A stretch of DNA of 64,000 nucleotides from Paenibacillus sp. MAEPY2 (GCF_000499205.1 NZ_AWUK01000043.1:1-64000), one strand, 5' to 3'. Numbered from the stretch's first letter, positions 50,228-60,075 are shown. Translations and numbers: made by a program. Notes: generated by a model from the letters alone, not told the origin.

Positions 50228-50941
50228 ATGTGGTATGCATTACAAGTTAAAACAGGCTTTGAGTTAGAGATCGCTCATCGGTTAAATCAGTACGCGGTGG
50301 TAAAAAAGGTGAATGGATTGATTCATGGGATATTTGCTGGAGTTAAAAAAGTTGTAAATTTAACAACTAAAGGTCGTAAGCTAAATGTGGATTCCGTCCT
50401 TTCAGGATACATTTTTGTAAAGCTTGAGGATCTGTCGGCAGAGTTGTGGCACTTTTTTAAGGAAGTTCCGGGTGTTTATAAAGTGTTGGATTGGTCCCCA
50501 ATCTCATCTGAAGAGATTGAACACTTACATAACCAATGTAAGGGTGAAGTCGAAGTTGAAGTTCCTTTTAAGGCTGAAGAACCTACTGTAAGTCATCAAT
50601 CACTAGATTCATTACACAATCCAAACACTGTTGAATCTTGTCAACAATCTATTGAAGAAGAAACAAATGTAACAGAAGATTATCAAACAATTTATAATTC
50701 TGATATTGATGCGGATAACAACGTAGAAAAGTTAAGTTTGTTTAGCCTAGCCTTTGATATCGTGCGTAAAGGCAAACGCACATTGATGAGAATTCCTATC
50801 TCTCTATACCGGGAAGTAAGGGAATGGGACACTGGGCTGACAGAGTTGCGGAATGAAAAAAGCCCGCGATATGTGTGGAATTCGCTTGTGAATTATATGA
50901 AGTCAATGAAAAGGACTAGCAACAAAGTGTTAAACGAATAA
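50228..50941 (+). CDS. NusG-like antitermination factor with divergent C-terminus
   Basis: A 237-residue protein. Residues 1-105 are a NusG N-terminal (NGN) domain: MWYALQVKTGFELEIAHRLN, then VLSGYIFVKLEDLSAELWHF and EVPGVYKVLDW with the IS-x-EEI helix start. A usual KOW domain is not seen. It is replaced by an acidic linker (about 115-165) and a basic tail (KGKRTLMRIPISLYREVREW). Specialised NusG paralogues such as LoaP or RfaH promote read-through of long operons. This one sits at the head of the secretion operon, whose internal terminators it may suppress (inference). Confidence 0.7.
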   Translation: MWYALQVKTGFELEIAHRLNQYAVVKKVNGLIHGIFAGVKKVVNLTTKGRKLNVDSVLSGYIFVKLEDLSAELWHFFKEVPGVYKVLDWSPISSEEIEHLHNQCKGEVEVEVPFKAEEPTVSHQSLDSLHNPNTVESCQQSIEEETNVTEDYQTIYNSDIDADNNVEKLSLFSLAFDIVRKGKRTLMRIPISLYREVREWDTGLTELRNEKSPRYVWNSLVNYMKSMKRTSNKVLNE

Positions 50942-51118
50942 ATGCAGATAAGGCCTGTTTTTTTGTGCTCAGTATCTTCCTGTTCTGTATATGTCACGGA
51001 AGATAATTTCGTTAATTCTTTCTTATGAGTGCATTTTAATGCAGCCTATTTCTATCTTTAATCAAATAATCAAAAGTTTATAGTAGTGAAGCACAGCTAA
51101 GCATTAGGAGGTAATTGT

Positions 51119-51577
51119 GTGCCAAGAAAAAAAAGTTTTCTGAAATTGTATTTACCTATGGTGGTATTAGGGATTGTAATTGTTTTTTGTGCCGGCATGT
51201 TATTCAGACCAGATGAGGATCTGATTCAAAACATTGCACCTGATGAGGCTCATGAGCAATCTAAGGGACGAATTAGTGTGGTTAAAGCGGATGTCTATGA
51301 TAAGCAGCAAGACAGTGACTATCTTGTTTATTTTTACTCGGATGAATGTCATGTATGTAACTCATATAAACCAACATTGGAAAAGTACAGGTCTAGTGAA
51401 GATGCACTAAACGTATATGGTGTGGATGTTCTTGATCCAGATGCCAAAACTATACTCAAGAATCTGAATATCAATGAGACACCTACATTAATTCGGATCA
51501 CTCGAGGCATTGAATCGTGGAGAGCACTAGGCGATCTACCTATTAGCTTATTACCAATACATCCTGAAAAAATATAG
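51119..51577 (+). CDS. Membrane-anchored thioredoxin-like protein
   Basis: A 152-residue protein with one N-terminal membrane helix (LPMVVLGIVIVFCAGMLF) and an outer thioredoxin fold: YLVYFYSDECHVCNSYKPTL with the CHVC redox pair, then the cis-Pro in NETPTLIR. It may form or reduce disulfides in secretion-apparatus proteins. GTG start after AGGAGG. First gene of the rightward secretion cluster. Confidence 0.75.
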   Translation: MPRKKSFLKLYLPMVVLGIVIVFCAGMLFRPDEDLIQNIAPDEAHEQSKGRISVVKADVYDKQQDSDYLVYFYSDECHVCNSYKPTLEKYRSSEDALNVYGVDVLDPDAKTILKNLNINETPTLIRITRGIESWRALGDLPISLLPIHPEKI

Positions 51578-51592
51578 AGTGGAGGTACCTTT

Positions 51593-52108
51593 TTGTACGC
51601 TAAGACTCATATGCTTATGGGGGGAGTAGTAGGTTATTTAATTTCCCCCACATGGCTCGGTGTATTGGGCGGTATAGGATCCGCTCTAATATCTGATATC
51701 GACGAACCTAAGAGCTTCATAGGTAGACGTGTATTTCTTATTTCAATCCCTTTAAACTGGACGATGAAGCACAGGACTGTTACACATTCTTTATTCTTTT
51801 CGATTCTATTTTCTTGTCTATTTGTTATAAGTGCATTGATAATATCGATTTTCACTGATGCCACGCCAATTTTCACTCTAAGTTATGTTGTATTTGGGGG
51901 TATCCTTTCACATATTCTTGGTGATATGGTCACTGGGAGAGTGAGTTTGTTATGGCCACTATACAGAAAGAAGATAGGAATCAAGGTACCGTTTTGGCTC
52001 TATCGGGTAATCGATATGTTGTTTCGTTTAGCACTAGTGTATTTGATCATTAACAACCTTATTTTTGGTGACGTCATTAACAACCTATTGAAGAATAAAT
52101 TATTTTAA
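51593..52108 (+). CDS. YdjM/DUF457-type membrane metal-dependent hydrolase
   Basis: A 171-residue membrane protein with the family pattern: MYAKTHMLMGGVVGYLI at the N-terminus, LISDIDEPKSFIGRR, HRTVTHSLFF, then GILSHILGDMVTGR and VSLLWPLYRK. Conserved His and Asp residues sit at membrane edges, as in YdjM-type phospholipase-like hydrolases. TTG start with GGAGG. It lies 15 bases after the thioredoxin-like gene. A strong terminator follows, so later genes need read-through or their own promoter. Confidence 0.75.
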   Translation: MYAKTHMLMGGVVGYLISPTWLGVLGGIGSALISDIDEPKSFIGRRVFLISIPLNWTMKHRTVTHSLFFSILFSCLFVISALIISIFTDATPIFTLSYVVFGGILSHILGDMVTGRVSLLWPLYRKKIGIKVPFWLYRVIDMLFRLALVYLIINNLIFGDVINNLLKNKLF

Positions 52109-52164
52109 CTTTAGGAATGGCTTTCGGATGATATACGTTTCTTTTCATAGCCAGCAATCAATAC

Positions 52165-52202
52165 AAACCTCCTTCTGAGTTCCATTGAAGGAGGTTTTTT
52201 TG
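52165..52202 (+). terminator. Internal terminator of the secretion cluster
   Basis: AAACCTCCTT pairs with AAGGAGGTTT followed by seven T residues. It lies inside the co-directional cluster and is a possible target for the NusG-like factor. Confidence 0.8.
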
Positions 52203-52298
52203 TATATGACGAGGGGAGGCGAACGAATATATAAAGATTCTCATCAGATAAATATAAATATTATGGTTTTACAGCTTTAGAAAAATGGAGGAATGGAA

Positions 52299-52661
52299 AT
52301 GAAAGCATTGAAATCGAAGAAATTTTGGATCATGTTGGGCCTTGTGGCGGTATTATGCTTAACTTTCGCTACAGTTACATCCGCAACAAAGTTAGATCCG
52401 ACCAATGTTGATAGCTTTAAAACATGGACAAAAGATTCTGCCGATCGTGGAGCAGGCGCGGTAAGAGAGGTCTTTGGCTGGATTGCTGCTATTTTCTTAA
52501 TGTGGGGTGCATTTATGTTCCTTACAGCCGGTGGGGATTCTAATAAAATTCAGGGTGCTAAGGATAAATTCAAGTATACTCTCATTGCACTTGCCGTTGT
52601 TATCATGGCTGATAAAATTGTGGGTCTCTTCTACGGTATCTTTGGCGGCAACTTAACCTAA
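52299..52661 (+). CDS. VirB2/TrbC-like pilin subunit candidate
   Basis: 120 residues from ATG 52299 (GGAGGA site; an ATG six bases earlier belongs to it). A signal-like helix (KFWIMLGLVAVLCLTFATVT) is followed by two membrane helices (VREVFGWIAAIFLMWGAFMF and YTLIALAVVIMADKIVGLFY) around a short basic loop (KIQGAKDKFK). This size and layout fit VirB2/TrbC-type subunits. The first structural gene before the VirB3 and VirB4 homologues. Confidence 0.65.
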   Translation: MKALKSKKFWIMLGLVAVLCLTFATVTSATKLDPTNVDSFKTWTKDSADRGAGAVREVFGWIAAIFLMWGAFMFLTAGGDSNKIQGAKDKFKYTLIALAVVIMADKIVGLFYGIFGGNLT

Positions 52662-52685
52662 CATGCAATAAAGGAGTGACTCGTA

Positions 52686-52982
52686 ATGTACGGCAGGCAG
52701 CATCTATTGACTTATAAGAGTAACGAAAAAACCAAAGTAATATACGGACTGTCATTTTTTCAAGTGGGTTGGTGGATATTGGGTGGTTATTTATCATTAC
52801 AAGTGATTAACTACATTCCTAAAATACCTGGGATTGGTACAGTGGGTTATATTCCGCATTTAATACCATTCGTCATTTGCTTGGCTTTTGCTCATATAAA
52901 GCATCCTTCCACTGGGCAAGATCTTCATCGTTTTCTGATGGGGTATGTCTCGTGTCGTTACCGCAAAAGAACATTTCTATAG
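52686..52982 (+). CDS. VirB3/PrgI-like membrane protein
   Basis: A 98-residue protein with two closely spaced membrane segments (VGWWILGGYLSLQVI and LIPFVICLAFAHI) and basic ends (RYRKRTFL). This fits VirB3/PrgI/TcpE-type small inner-membrane subunits that assemble with the VirB4 ATPase. It lies between the pilin-like gene and the VirB4 gene, the usual position. Confidence 0.65.
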   Translation: MYGRQHLLTYKSNEKTKVIYGLSFFQVGWWILGGYLSLQVINYIPKIPGIGTVGYIPHLIPFVICLAFAHIKHPSTGQDLHRFLMGYVSCRYRKRTFL

Positions 52983-53016
52983 AATAAAAAAAACTATTTT
53001 TGTGAGGTGAATAACT

Positions 53017-53124
53017 ATGGATATCGTTTTGGGCTTGGTATTAGTAGGGGCCGCATTGTTTATACATTTCCAAGGAAGAAAAACGAAAAAAGCACAGAAA
53101 AATGCTACAAAAAAAGCAAAATAA
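53017..53124 (+). CDS. 35-residue membrane peptide related to the next gene's N-terminus
   Basis: ATG 53017 with GAGGTGA. The product MDIVLGLVLVGAALFIHFQG then RKTKKAQKNATKKAK has one membrane helix and a Lys-rich tail. The N-terminus of the 53208-54005 protein (MDIILVVAIVGVLIFLQF then GGKTKKKEKKE) is closely similar, so the peptide looks like a duplicated membrane anchor. It may compete with or assist the larger protein. A small hairpin with T run (GATGCCCTAATATATTAGGGCAT, seen in two halves at 53132-53157) separates them. Confidence 0.55.
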   Translation: MDIVLGLVLVGAALFIHFQGRKTKKAQKNATKKAK

Positions 53125-53207
53125 TTTCTATAAAGATGCCCTAATATATTAGGGCATTTTTCTTTTATATGGTGTGAGTTACTTTTCTGTGAGGTGAAAA
53201 AAGATAC

Positions 53208-54005
53208 ATGGATATTATTTTAGTTGTAGCTATTGTTGGTGTGCTCATTTTTTTACAATTCGGTGGAAAGACAAAGAAAAAGGAGAAGAAGGAATCAGCT
53301 AAAGACTGGTTTCAAGTTCAAGAAATAACGACTGATGGCTTAATCACTACCCCGGACGACCGGTATATGTACATGCTTGAAGTTCAACCAATATCGTTTG
53401 CTTTAAAGTCTCCGAAAGAGCAAGAAGCAATCTGGTTAGCATTCCGCGAAACGATTAATACCATCCCACATCCACTTCGTTTCAAGTCTGAAAGTCATCC
53501 TTATGACTTGGAAAGTTATTTCCAGGATTTGAAATCACAAGCTTATGAAACAAATGATCCAATGGATTTGGAATATGTGGATGAAATGCAAGAAACCTTC
53601 TTTGGAATTGTCGAAGCAAATAAAATTCAAGACCGCAAATATTTTGTTTTTCTCGAAACAGATTCAAGATACTTGCTAGACCTGACTACTGAAACATCCA
53701 ATCCTATCATTAACGATCTTCTTAGAAAAAATGCTTCCAGGAAAGGCATAGAGCACGATATAGATACGGTAAAACAGGAGCTTACTAACAGTATGAGGAT
53801 TATGCAATCTAAATTTTCTGATGTTGGCATCGTGACTACGGAAATGGATCGGCAAAAAGTGTTGCAATACTTATATCGTACACAAAATCGGGAGATCGCC
53901 GGCTTGGTTAGTTTAGAAGAATTTATTGGTATGGTAAATGAAGACGGGCAGGTTCCTCATTCCTTTGGCAAATCTATATATACACAGGAGGATGCTCATG
54001 CTTAA
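53208..54005 (+). CDS. Membrane-anchored TraC/VirB4-N-like protein
   Basis: A 265-residue protein with an N-terminal membrane helix and a Lys-rich anchor, then a soluble domain with LITTPDDRYMYMLEVQPISF, LRKNASRKGIEHDIDTVKQE and VLQYLYRTQNREIAGLVSLEE. Such proteins precede VirB4 in many Gram-positive transfer loci and resemble the N-terminal domain of VirB4/TraC-type ATPases, here encoded as its own gene. It overlaps the VirB4 start by eight bases, so translation is coupled. Confidence 0.65.
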   Translation: MDIILVVAIVGVLIFLQFGGKTKKKEKKESAKDWFQVQEITTDGLITTPDDRYMYMLEVQPISFALKSPKEQEAIWLAFRETINTIPHPLRFKSESHPYDLESYFQDLKSQAYETNDPMDLEYVDEMQETFFGIVEANKIQDRKYFVFLETDSRYLLDLTTETSNPIINDLLRKNASRKGIEHDIDTVKQELTNSMRIMQSKFSDVGIVTTEMDRQKVLQYLYRTQNREIAGLVSLEEFIGMVNEDGQVPHSFGKSIYTQEDAHA

Positions 54006-55908
54006 AATCCCAAAATTGTTTAATCGGAAAAAAGAAATTGACGAAACAGAGAGTTCAGAGGAAGAATTCAAGCTTCAAGGTTTAACCGAACAAGAAGCCG
54101 ATATTATTGCCCCACCCTCAATTATTGAACGTATGCCAGGTGAAAACAATGCAACCGACTACTGGGTTGAGTTCGGCGATAATACGGGAGGGGCATCATA
54201 CCTCCGCACATGGTTTCTGAAATTTACAGGGCGAACCACTTTCGTCGGAATGTTCGACCCGATCATGTTAAGTGAAGGTGATGGGGCAGTAGACATAACC
54301 GTGTCCATTGAGCCTGCAGAAATAAGTCATGAAATCAATGTAATATCCAATCGGATAGCGGTTTTACGGGCAGAGTTAACGCAAGAGCATAACCCTGGAA
54401 AAGTCGGCGCAATGATGCAAGAACTATCTGATTTAGAAGAGCAATTAGGTCGACTCAGGGTCAATGCTGAAAAGTTGTTTAACACATCTGTAGCACTCAA
54501 TGTTTCTTCAAACACTCCTGACAAGCTAAGGCGTCTTAGTCGAACGATTATTAAACGTCTTAGTGGTATGGGGATACGCTTCAATGCTGCTGATACTAGA
54601 CAGCTTGAAGCATGGAGACATACTGTGGGCATCGGGCCAAAAGTCATCGCAAAGCCTCATATTAAAGAAATGGAGAGTAGTAACGTAGCCGATTTTTTCT
54701 TGTTCGGGTATGGAGGACTATCTCACCGTAAGGGTGTGCTTTTGGGTTTTGACCATTTTCGCAGACCTGTTTTTTATGATGGATGGGATCGACGACTTAA
54801 TAACAGCAATATGGTTGTGTTCGGACGAGCTGGTTCAGGAAAATCATTTGCTATTAAAGTCTTAACGAGAAGGTCCGCAGCCCTTGGTATCAGCACAGGA
54901 ATTATTGATCCTGAGAGGGAATATAAAAATCTTGTTTTGGCGATGAACGGACCTTATGCGGAATTGTCTCCTAAACATGCTGATTACCAACGATTAAATT
55001 ATTATGATGTTCGAGAAGAGGAAGACGAGCGGGGACGAGTTTTCGTCGATATTGAGGAAGCATATCAAGGTGTTCAAGCAGTAATATTCAAAATGATCCG
55101 TACCGTTGATGAGAGTGCTCTTACAGGGGCAGTCAAAGTGGCCGTACATGATACAACGATTAAGCTGTATAAACAATTTAACATCAATAGTAGTCCTGAG
55201 AGTTTGTATGAGCTAGTAAACAATGAATATGTTATTAAGGAAATGCCAACTCTCTATGATCACTACCAGCTTATGCTGCAAGATGAGAGACTATCGGGTG
55301 TTACTCCACTCATCAAGTTGTTCACACGAGAGGGCGGGGACGACTCCAAAGCTATCTTTGATGGCCAGTCAACGTTTAAGATTGGGGAGGGCCGTGTTTT
55401 TGGAATCTCCACAGCCGACTTGGACGAAGAATGGATGAAACCTATTGGTTCATTTATTGCGAATAAGTGGACATGGGAGAGGTTTGGGAAGAAGGATCGT
55501 TTCCGCAAAAAAAGAATTATATCCGATGAGGCTCAGCTACAGATGGAAGATCCAGAACAGGCAAAATGGTTGGAGAATGCATACCGGCGGGGAAGAAAAT
55601 TGAATGTTTCCATGTGTGCGGTAACCCAAGGATTTGAAGTCTTTCTAAGGGTTCCAGAGGGAATGGGAATTCTAAAAAATGCTCCGACAAAATTATTACT
55701 TCGCCAAGAGAGTATTGACATCGATGCAGTACAAGGGAAATTCAACTTGGCAGAAGGTGAAGCTCGCTTCTTACTTACTGCAAGTGCTGGCGTAGGTATA
55801 TTGAGAGTTAATGAAGAATCAACGATTGTCTCCATCCAACCAACGGCAAATGAATACTGGTTGTATACCACCAATCCTAATGATTATGAACAAGGTATTG
55901 GAGCGTGA
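53998..55908 (+). CDS. virB4: VirB4-family secretion ATPase
   Basis: 636 residues from ATG 53998 (CAGGAGG site). A longer frame upstream overlaps the previous gene and is rejected. The VirB4 ATPase core is in the C-terminal half: Walker A VVFGRAGSGKSFAIK (about residue 275), IIDPEREYKNLV, Walker B region KKRIISDEAQLQM and the arginine-finger-type end (APTKLLLRQESIDIDAVQGK). It powers assembly and substrate handling of a type IV secretion system. The gene order VirB2-, VirB3-, VirB4-, VirB6-like supports the call. Confidence 0.9.
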   Translation: MLKIPKLFNRKKEIDETESSEEEFKLQGLTEQEADIIAPPSIIERMPGENNATDYWVEFGDNTGGASYLRTWFLKFTGRTTFVGMFDPIMLSEGDGAVDITVSIEPAEISHEINVISNRIAVLRAELTQEHNPGKVGAMMQELSDLEEQLGRLRVNAEKLFNTSVALNVSSNTPDKLRRLSRTIIKRLSGMGIRFNAADTRQLEAWRHTVGIGPKVIAKPHIKEMESSNVADFFLFGYGGLSHRKGVLLGFDHFRRPVFYDGWDRRLNNSNMVVFGRAGSGKSFAIKVLTRRSAALGISTGIIDPEREYKNLVLAMNGPYAELSPKHADYQRLNYYDVREEEDERGRVFVDIEEAYQGVQAVIFKMIRTVDESALTGAVKVAVHDTTIKLYKQFNINSSPESLYELVNNEYVIKEMPTLYDHYQLMLQDERLSGVTPLIKLFTREGGDDSKAIFDGQSTFKIGEGRVFGISTADLDEEWMKPIGSFIANKWTWERFGKKDRFRKKRIISDEAQLQMEDPEQAKWLENAYRRGRKLNVSMCAVTQGFEVFLRVPEGMGILKNAPTKLLLRQESIDIDAVQGKFNLAEGEARFLLTASAGVGILRVNEESTIVSIQPTANEYWLYTTNPNDYEQGIGA

Positions 55909-55916
55909 TGTGAGAG

Positions 55917-58208
55917 ATGGCAAATATAAAATTCAAGGGTCTCATCCTGAGACTTTGTTTGGCATTGCTCATTTTGGGCTTTATACTTCCAACGGTTAGT
56001 GGTATAGCATCAGCTGAAACTCAAACAGAAACATCGAATGAGGCTGCAAACAGCCCCACCGACCAAATAAGGAACGGTGTATTTGGCGATCGCTTGGATG
56101 ATGATGGAGATCCTGGGTACTTGGAGAGGCAGTTAGCTTCTTTGGTAGTTAACTTTGCTGATTTTATCCGGAAGACACTTGGACTCAAGGATTTTAACGA
56201 GCTTATTTTTCTCCAAGGAACTGAAAACCTTGTTTTTAACACTTTCGAATCGTCTATTTTTAGTGTCATTGTTGATTTTTTCAATTCATTTTTAACAGTA
56301 AGTGCTTGGTTAGCAGTCTTCAGTCTATTTGTTTGGGCTTTTATGATTATGTTTAAAGGTGGCACTCAACAAGGTCAAATCAGTATCACTAACATGGCAC
56401 AAGGACTTGTGATTTATTTTGTTGGATTGAACATGGCTGGATACATGTATAAGCTTCTTTTTGATATAAACTACATGGTCGTTCTTTGGGCTATAGATGG
56501 AATGAAAATGGCAACGGGCTGGGATGTTATGCAGGTCAACATCCTTGAAATCCTCACTTCTGAAACTAAAAGCCTCGGCCAAGCGGCCCTGGTGATTCTG
56601 ATAGTTTTCTGTGTAGGTATGCTTAACTATCAATATGCTTTGCGATTGGTAACCTTAATCTTCTTAATGGTTATTTTTCCTTGGGTTTTATTCCGTTGTA
56701 CGACACCAGGGGCTCAAAAAGTGCTTGATGACTGGTTTAGGGAATTTGCAGCACAGATATTTACTCAGGCGGGTCATGCAATTGGTTATGCCATCTTTAT
56801 CTCCTTACTCGCCAAAACTCCTAACTTCTTTATTCTACTTGTATTCTTAGTGGGTATGCCTACGATTACAAGTTTGATCCGACTCCCTATCGGGGCGCAT
56901 GGTGGGGGTACCGTAAGTGGTGGTTTTGGTATGGGAACAGTCATGGCCGTTCAAGGTATCGTCAGAGGCTTAAAAGGGAATGGAGGGGGAAAATCCAATA
57001 CAACAAGCTCTGATACCAAGGGGATTCTTCCTTCGGGTTCAGGAGGTGCTTCACCAGCAATGGCAACGGCAGGTTCATATGGTATTAGTCCAGTAAGTGC
57101 TCCAAGCTTTGGTTCTATGATGGGCAGTTCAAACTTGGCGCCTGTTGCACCTACAAAAGGGGCCCTTGCTAAGAACGCTCCAGGTGGAGCTGCGAACAAG
57201 GTATCTTCCGGAATGAGGGGGGGACCTTCAAGTAGTGGCACCTCAACTACTACACAAGCTTCATCACCAATTAAAAGTTATGTAGATTCTAAAGGTGGAA
57301 CGATGGGGTTAATGCAATCGGCTGCTATTGCCAGTACTAAAGCTGCAGGTAAAGTGGCGAAACAAACAGCTAGGGTAGCTGGGGCCAGTGCAGGATTTAT
57401 CGCGGGTAGTGCATTGTCGGGTAACCTATCTGGTGGGTTTGTTGGAGCTGCATTAGGAGCTCAAGCAGTTGGGAAAATCGAACAAGGCGTTGGATCCCTA
57501 GCAAAAGGAGCGCGAGAGGCTGGTAGAGCATTTCAATCATACCGATCAGAAAAGCCTATAACTGAAACTCAGTTGGCCTCTGCCCCGTTAGCATTGCCAA
57601 TGGGTAGTGGTCCTATCATGGCACTTCCCGCTGGTCCAGGTGTACAACCGGGAGGAGGTAACAGTAGACCGGCAGAACTACCGGGTCCAGTTCATACACC
57701 CCTGGCTGAACAAGGAGGAGTTATGGTTTCTTCAAAACCAGGCTATCCAGGTCATTCTTCGGTTTCTATCCCTTCTCAGAGTCTCTCAAAGCAGGCAGGG
57801 AGTGTTGCAGGTAAACAAGGGCAAACAGTACAGGCTAGACCACCACAAAGGCCGTCTGGTCCAATGAATAATCCTTCGACTATAGTTCCACCGAACATGA
57901 GAAGTCCTATTGGCCAACAAGCAACGCAGAATCAAAGAAACCGGAATAATATGAACTATCTAGAACGACAGTTCCATCAGGGTCGTCCTAATCATAATCA
58001 ATCTGGTTCTAAACCCGAGAGTCCAATTCAAGGAGTATCATTAACTCAAGCACAACCGCCATTATCCGCTCCTGGACATAATGGAGATCCTGGACCAATT
58101 CCACCACCAGCTATGGATCAGTCATATGGATTTTCTGACCCAAGAGAAAACAGTAAGCCGAAACAGGTAATTATTGATATACCTCCTTCCATACGGAAAA
58201 ATGAATAG
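55917..58208 (+). CDS. VirB6/TrbL-like polytopic protein with long low-complexity tail
   Basis: A 763-residue protein. A signal peptide (LRLCLALLILGFILPTVSG) is followed by about six membrane helices up to residue 315, with the TrbL/VirB6-like segments FSVIVDFFNSFLTVSAWLAV and QYALRLVTLIFLMVIFPWVL. Residues 320-763 are a Gly/Ser/Pro/Gln-rich tail, probably intrinsically disordered and outside or inside the membrane depending on helix count. It would form the channel core. Only eight bases separate it from virB4. Confidence 0.75.
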   Translation: MANIKFKGLILRLCLALLILGFILPTVSGIASAETQTETSNEAANSPTDQIRNGVFGDRLDDDGDPGYLERQLASLVVNFADFIRKTLGLKDFNELIFLQGTENLVFNTFESSIFSVIVDFFNSFLTVSAWLAVFSLFVWAFMIMFKGGTQQGQISITNMAQGLVIYFVGLNMAGYMYKLLFDINYMVVLWAIDGMKMATGWDVMQVNILEILTSETKSLGQAALVILIVFCVGMLNYQYALRLVTLIFLMVIFPWVLFRCTTPGAQKVLDDWFREFAAQIFTQAGHAIGYAIFISLLAKTPNFFILLVFLVGMPTITSLIRLPIGAHGGGTVSGGFGMGTVMAVQGIVRGLKGNGGGKSNTTSSDTKGILPSGSGGASPAMATAGSYGISPVSAPSFGSMMGSSNLAPVAPTKGALAKNAPGGAANKVSSGMRGGPSSSGTSTTTQASSPIKSYVDSKGGTMGLMQSAAIASTKAAGKVAKQTARVAGASAGFIAGSALSGNLSGGFVGAALGAQAVGKIEQGVGSLAKGAREAGRAFQSYRSEKPITETQLASAPLALPMGSGPIMALPAGPGVQPGGGNSRPAELPGPVHTPLAEQGGVMVSSKPGYPGHSSVSIPSQSLSKQAGSVAGKQGQTVQARPPQRPSGPMNNPSTIVPPNMRSPIGQQATQNQRNRNNMNYLERQFHQGRPNHNQSGSKPESPIQGVSLTQAQPPLSAPGHNGDPGPIPPPAMDQSYGFSDPRENSKPKQVIIDIPPSIRKNE

Positions 58209-58284
58209 AGAATTCTTTGAAAATGTCTTTTCTGTCCAACGACAGGAAAGGCATTTTTTCATAGATTGAGGAAGGTGATCAAGA

Positions 58285-60075
58285 TTGAGTTTAGAAGGGC
58301 TTTTCCAAGCAGGAAAAAGTGCTGCTAAAAAGTACATGGCTCGGAAACTGGCGAAACTCGGGAAAAAAATCGCTAAAAAACTAATCATTAAACTATTACC
58401 GTACATCTTAATTGTGGCTGCCGTACTAATTGCTTTTTTGAGTATTTACTCTCTATTCTTTGGTGCTCCTGATGATTTCAAAAAGGAATCTGGACAGATG
58501 GCTATCTTTACTACCGACGAACATGATCCGGAGTGGAACTTACAAAAAGACAAAGAATTACAGGAAAAGTATATTCAATTATCTGAGAACGGATTAGGCG
58601 AAAGTGATGAGTACAGCTTTGGATCCAAGAAGGGAGTTCCTTATCAAGAAAGTCCATTTGAACAAGCTACAACATACCAAATATCCTGGGCGTTAATAGC
58701 CGCTGCTGACCGTGTTATAGGTGACCCAATTGTTGGTGATGGAAGTACCAGAAAACCAGATCCAGAGCGAACGTACAAAGCGATAGGGCCTCGTTTTACG
58801 TGGAAAGACACGGTGGTAATTGTGGAGACAAAAACTACAACATATCGTACAGTGACGGACGATGAGGGTAACGAAACTCAAGAAAGAGTCGTAAATGTGG
58901 ATACACAGAAATACAAAACTAAACTCATTACCACAGTTGACCAGTACGATCAAACGGTAAACGTAGATTACCGTACCGAAACGGTTCAAACAGGAGATAG
59001 TGATAACTATACGAAGGTGACAGCTGAAGTCCAGAGTTCTATTGTTTCTACGCCTCGTGTGCCAGATCGGCTAGTTACCTTTTTAATAGACCATGGATTG
59101 ATTGAAGACGATGCTGAATTTGTCGTTGAGCTCGCGAAGGTATACGACCCTTTATATGTTGGATTCCCTGGTAGTGGGGATGGGAATGGACAAGGAGGAA
59201 GCTATGTTAATGGACAAATTCCTCCAGAATTCATTCCAATTTATAAAGCTGCTGCAAAGAAGTACGGAATTCCATGGTATGCGCTCGCGGCCATACACAA
59301 TGTAGAAACGACATTTTCAACAGACCCTACTATGGTATCTAGTGTAGGCGCTGTCGGGCATATGCAGTTTATGCCTGCTACGTGGGTAGGTTGGAAATAC
59401 GAGATTGGTGGCGGATTGGTATCTGATTCGCTAGATATTACGGATCTGAATGTTATCAAAGCTGGAGGAGGCTACGGCGTTGATGCTAATGGCGATGGTA
59501 AGGCGGATCCGTGGGACATTGAAGATGCAATATTTTCAGCGGCAAATTATCTATCCAAGAATGGTTATAACAAGAACCCCGCAGCTGCTATTAGGCTATA
59601 TAACCATGCGGACTGGTACGTAGACAAAGTATTAGCTCTTATTGAACTCTATGAGAAGCCTGCACCACTTTGGGCATCAGCAATCCATCCAGTAGATAAA
59701 GATAAATACCGTGTGTCCAGTCTATTTGGTTATAGGATTCATCCGATTACAAATGTGAAAACGATGCACTCAGGTATTGATCTGGCTGCACCCGCGGGCA
59801 CCCCTGTAAAAGCACCATTAGACGGTGTTGTTACCTTTGTAGGGACAAAGAGCGGATACGGAAACACAATTATTATAGATCATGGGGGAGGTTTCCAGAC
59901 GCTATATGGCCACTTATTAGACAGCAGCACGTTAGTCAAAAATGGCCAACAGGTAACCGCAGGTGAGCAAATCGCAGGGGTAGGCTCTACTGGTAAATCA
60001 ACCGGGAACCACCTTCATTTTGAAATTATTGAGAATGGTATGAAAATAGATCCAAAAACGTATATGACGTTCTAA
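58285..60075 (+). CDS. VirB1-like wall hydrolase with transglycosylase and M23 peptidase domains
   Basis: A 596-residue protein starting at TTG after AAGGTGAT. A Lys-rich N-terminus precedes a membrane helix (IKLLPYILIVAAVLIAFLSI). The middle (about 315-455) is a soluble lytic transglycosylase domain: catalytic Glu in IHNVETTFSTDP, then GAVGHMQFMPATWVGW and a Ca-binding-like DANGDGKADPWD. The C-terminus is an M23 peptidase: HSGIDLAAPAGTPVKAP, then YGHL and NHLHFE zinc ligands. Two muralytic activities in one chain open the wall for the secretion channel, as in CwlT/Orf14-type proteins of Gram-positive elements. Confidence 0.9.
   Translation: MSLEGLFQAGKSAAKKYMARKLAKLGKKIAKKLIIKLLPYILIVAAVLIAFLSIYSLFFGAPDDFKKESGQMAIFTTDEHDPEWNLQKDKELQEKYIQLSENGLGESDEYSFGSKKGVPYQESPFEQATTYQISWALIAAADRVIGDPIVGDGSTRKPDPERTYKAIGPRFTWKDTVVIVETKTTTYRTVTDDEGNETQERVVNVDTQKYKTKLITTVDQYDQTVNVDYRTETVQTGDSDNYTKVTAEVQSSIVSTPRVPDRLVTFLIDHGLIEDDAEFVVELAKVYDPLYVGFPGSGDGNGQGGSYVNGQIPPEFIPIYKAAAKKYGIPWYALAAIHNVETTFSTDPTMVSSVGAVGHMQFMPATWVGWKYEIGGGLVSDSLDITDLNVIKAGGGYGVDANGDGKADPWDIEDAIFSAANYLSKNGYNKNPAAAIRLYNHADWYVDKVLALIELYEKPAPLWASAIHPVDKDKYRVSSLFGYRIHPITNVKTMHSGIDLAAPAGTPVKAPLDGVVTFVGTKSGYGNTIIIDHGGGFQTLYGHLLDSSTLVKNGQQVTAGEQIAGVGSTGKSTGNHLHFEIIENGMKIDPKTYMTF

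Noticed and set aside
53938..53997. Upstream start for the VirB4 gene
   Set aside because: The extra 20 codons overlap the preceding gene, have no ribosome site and read unlike a VirB4 N-terminus. ATG 53998 has CAGGAGG.
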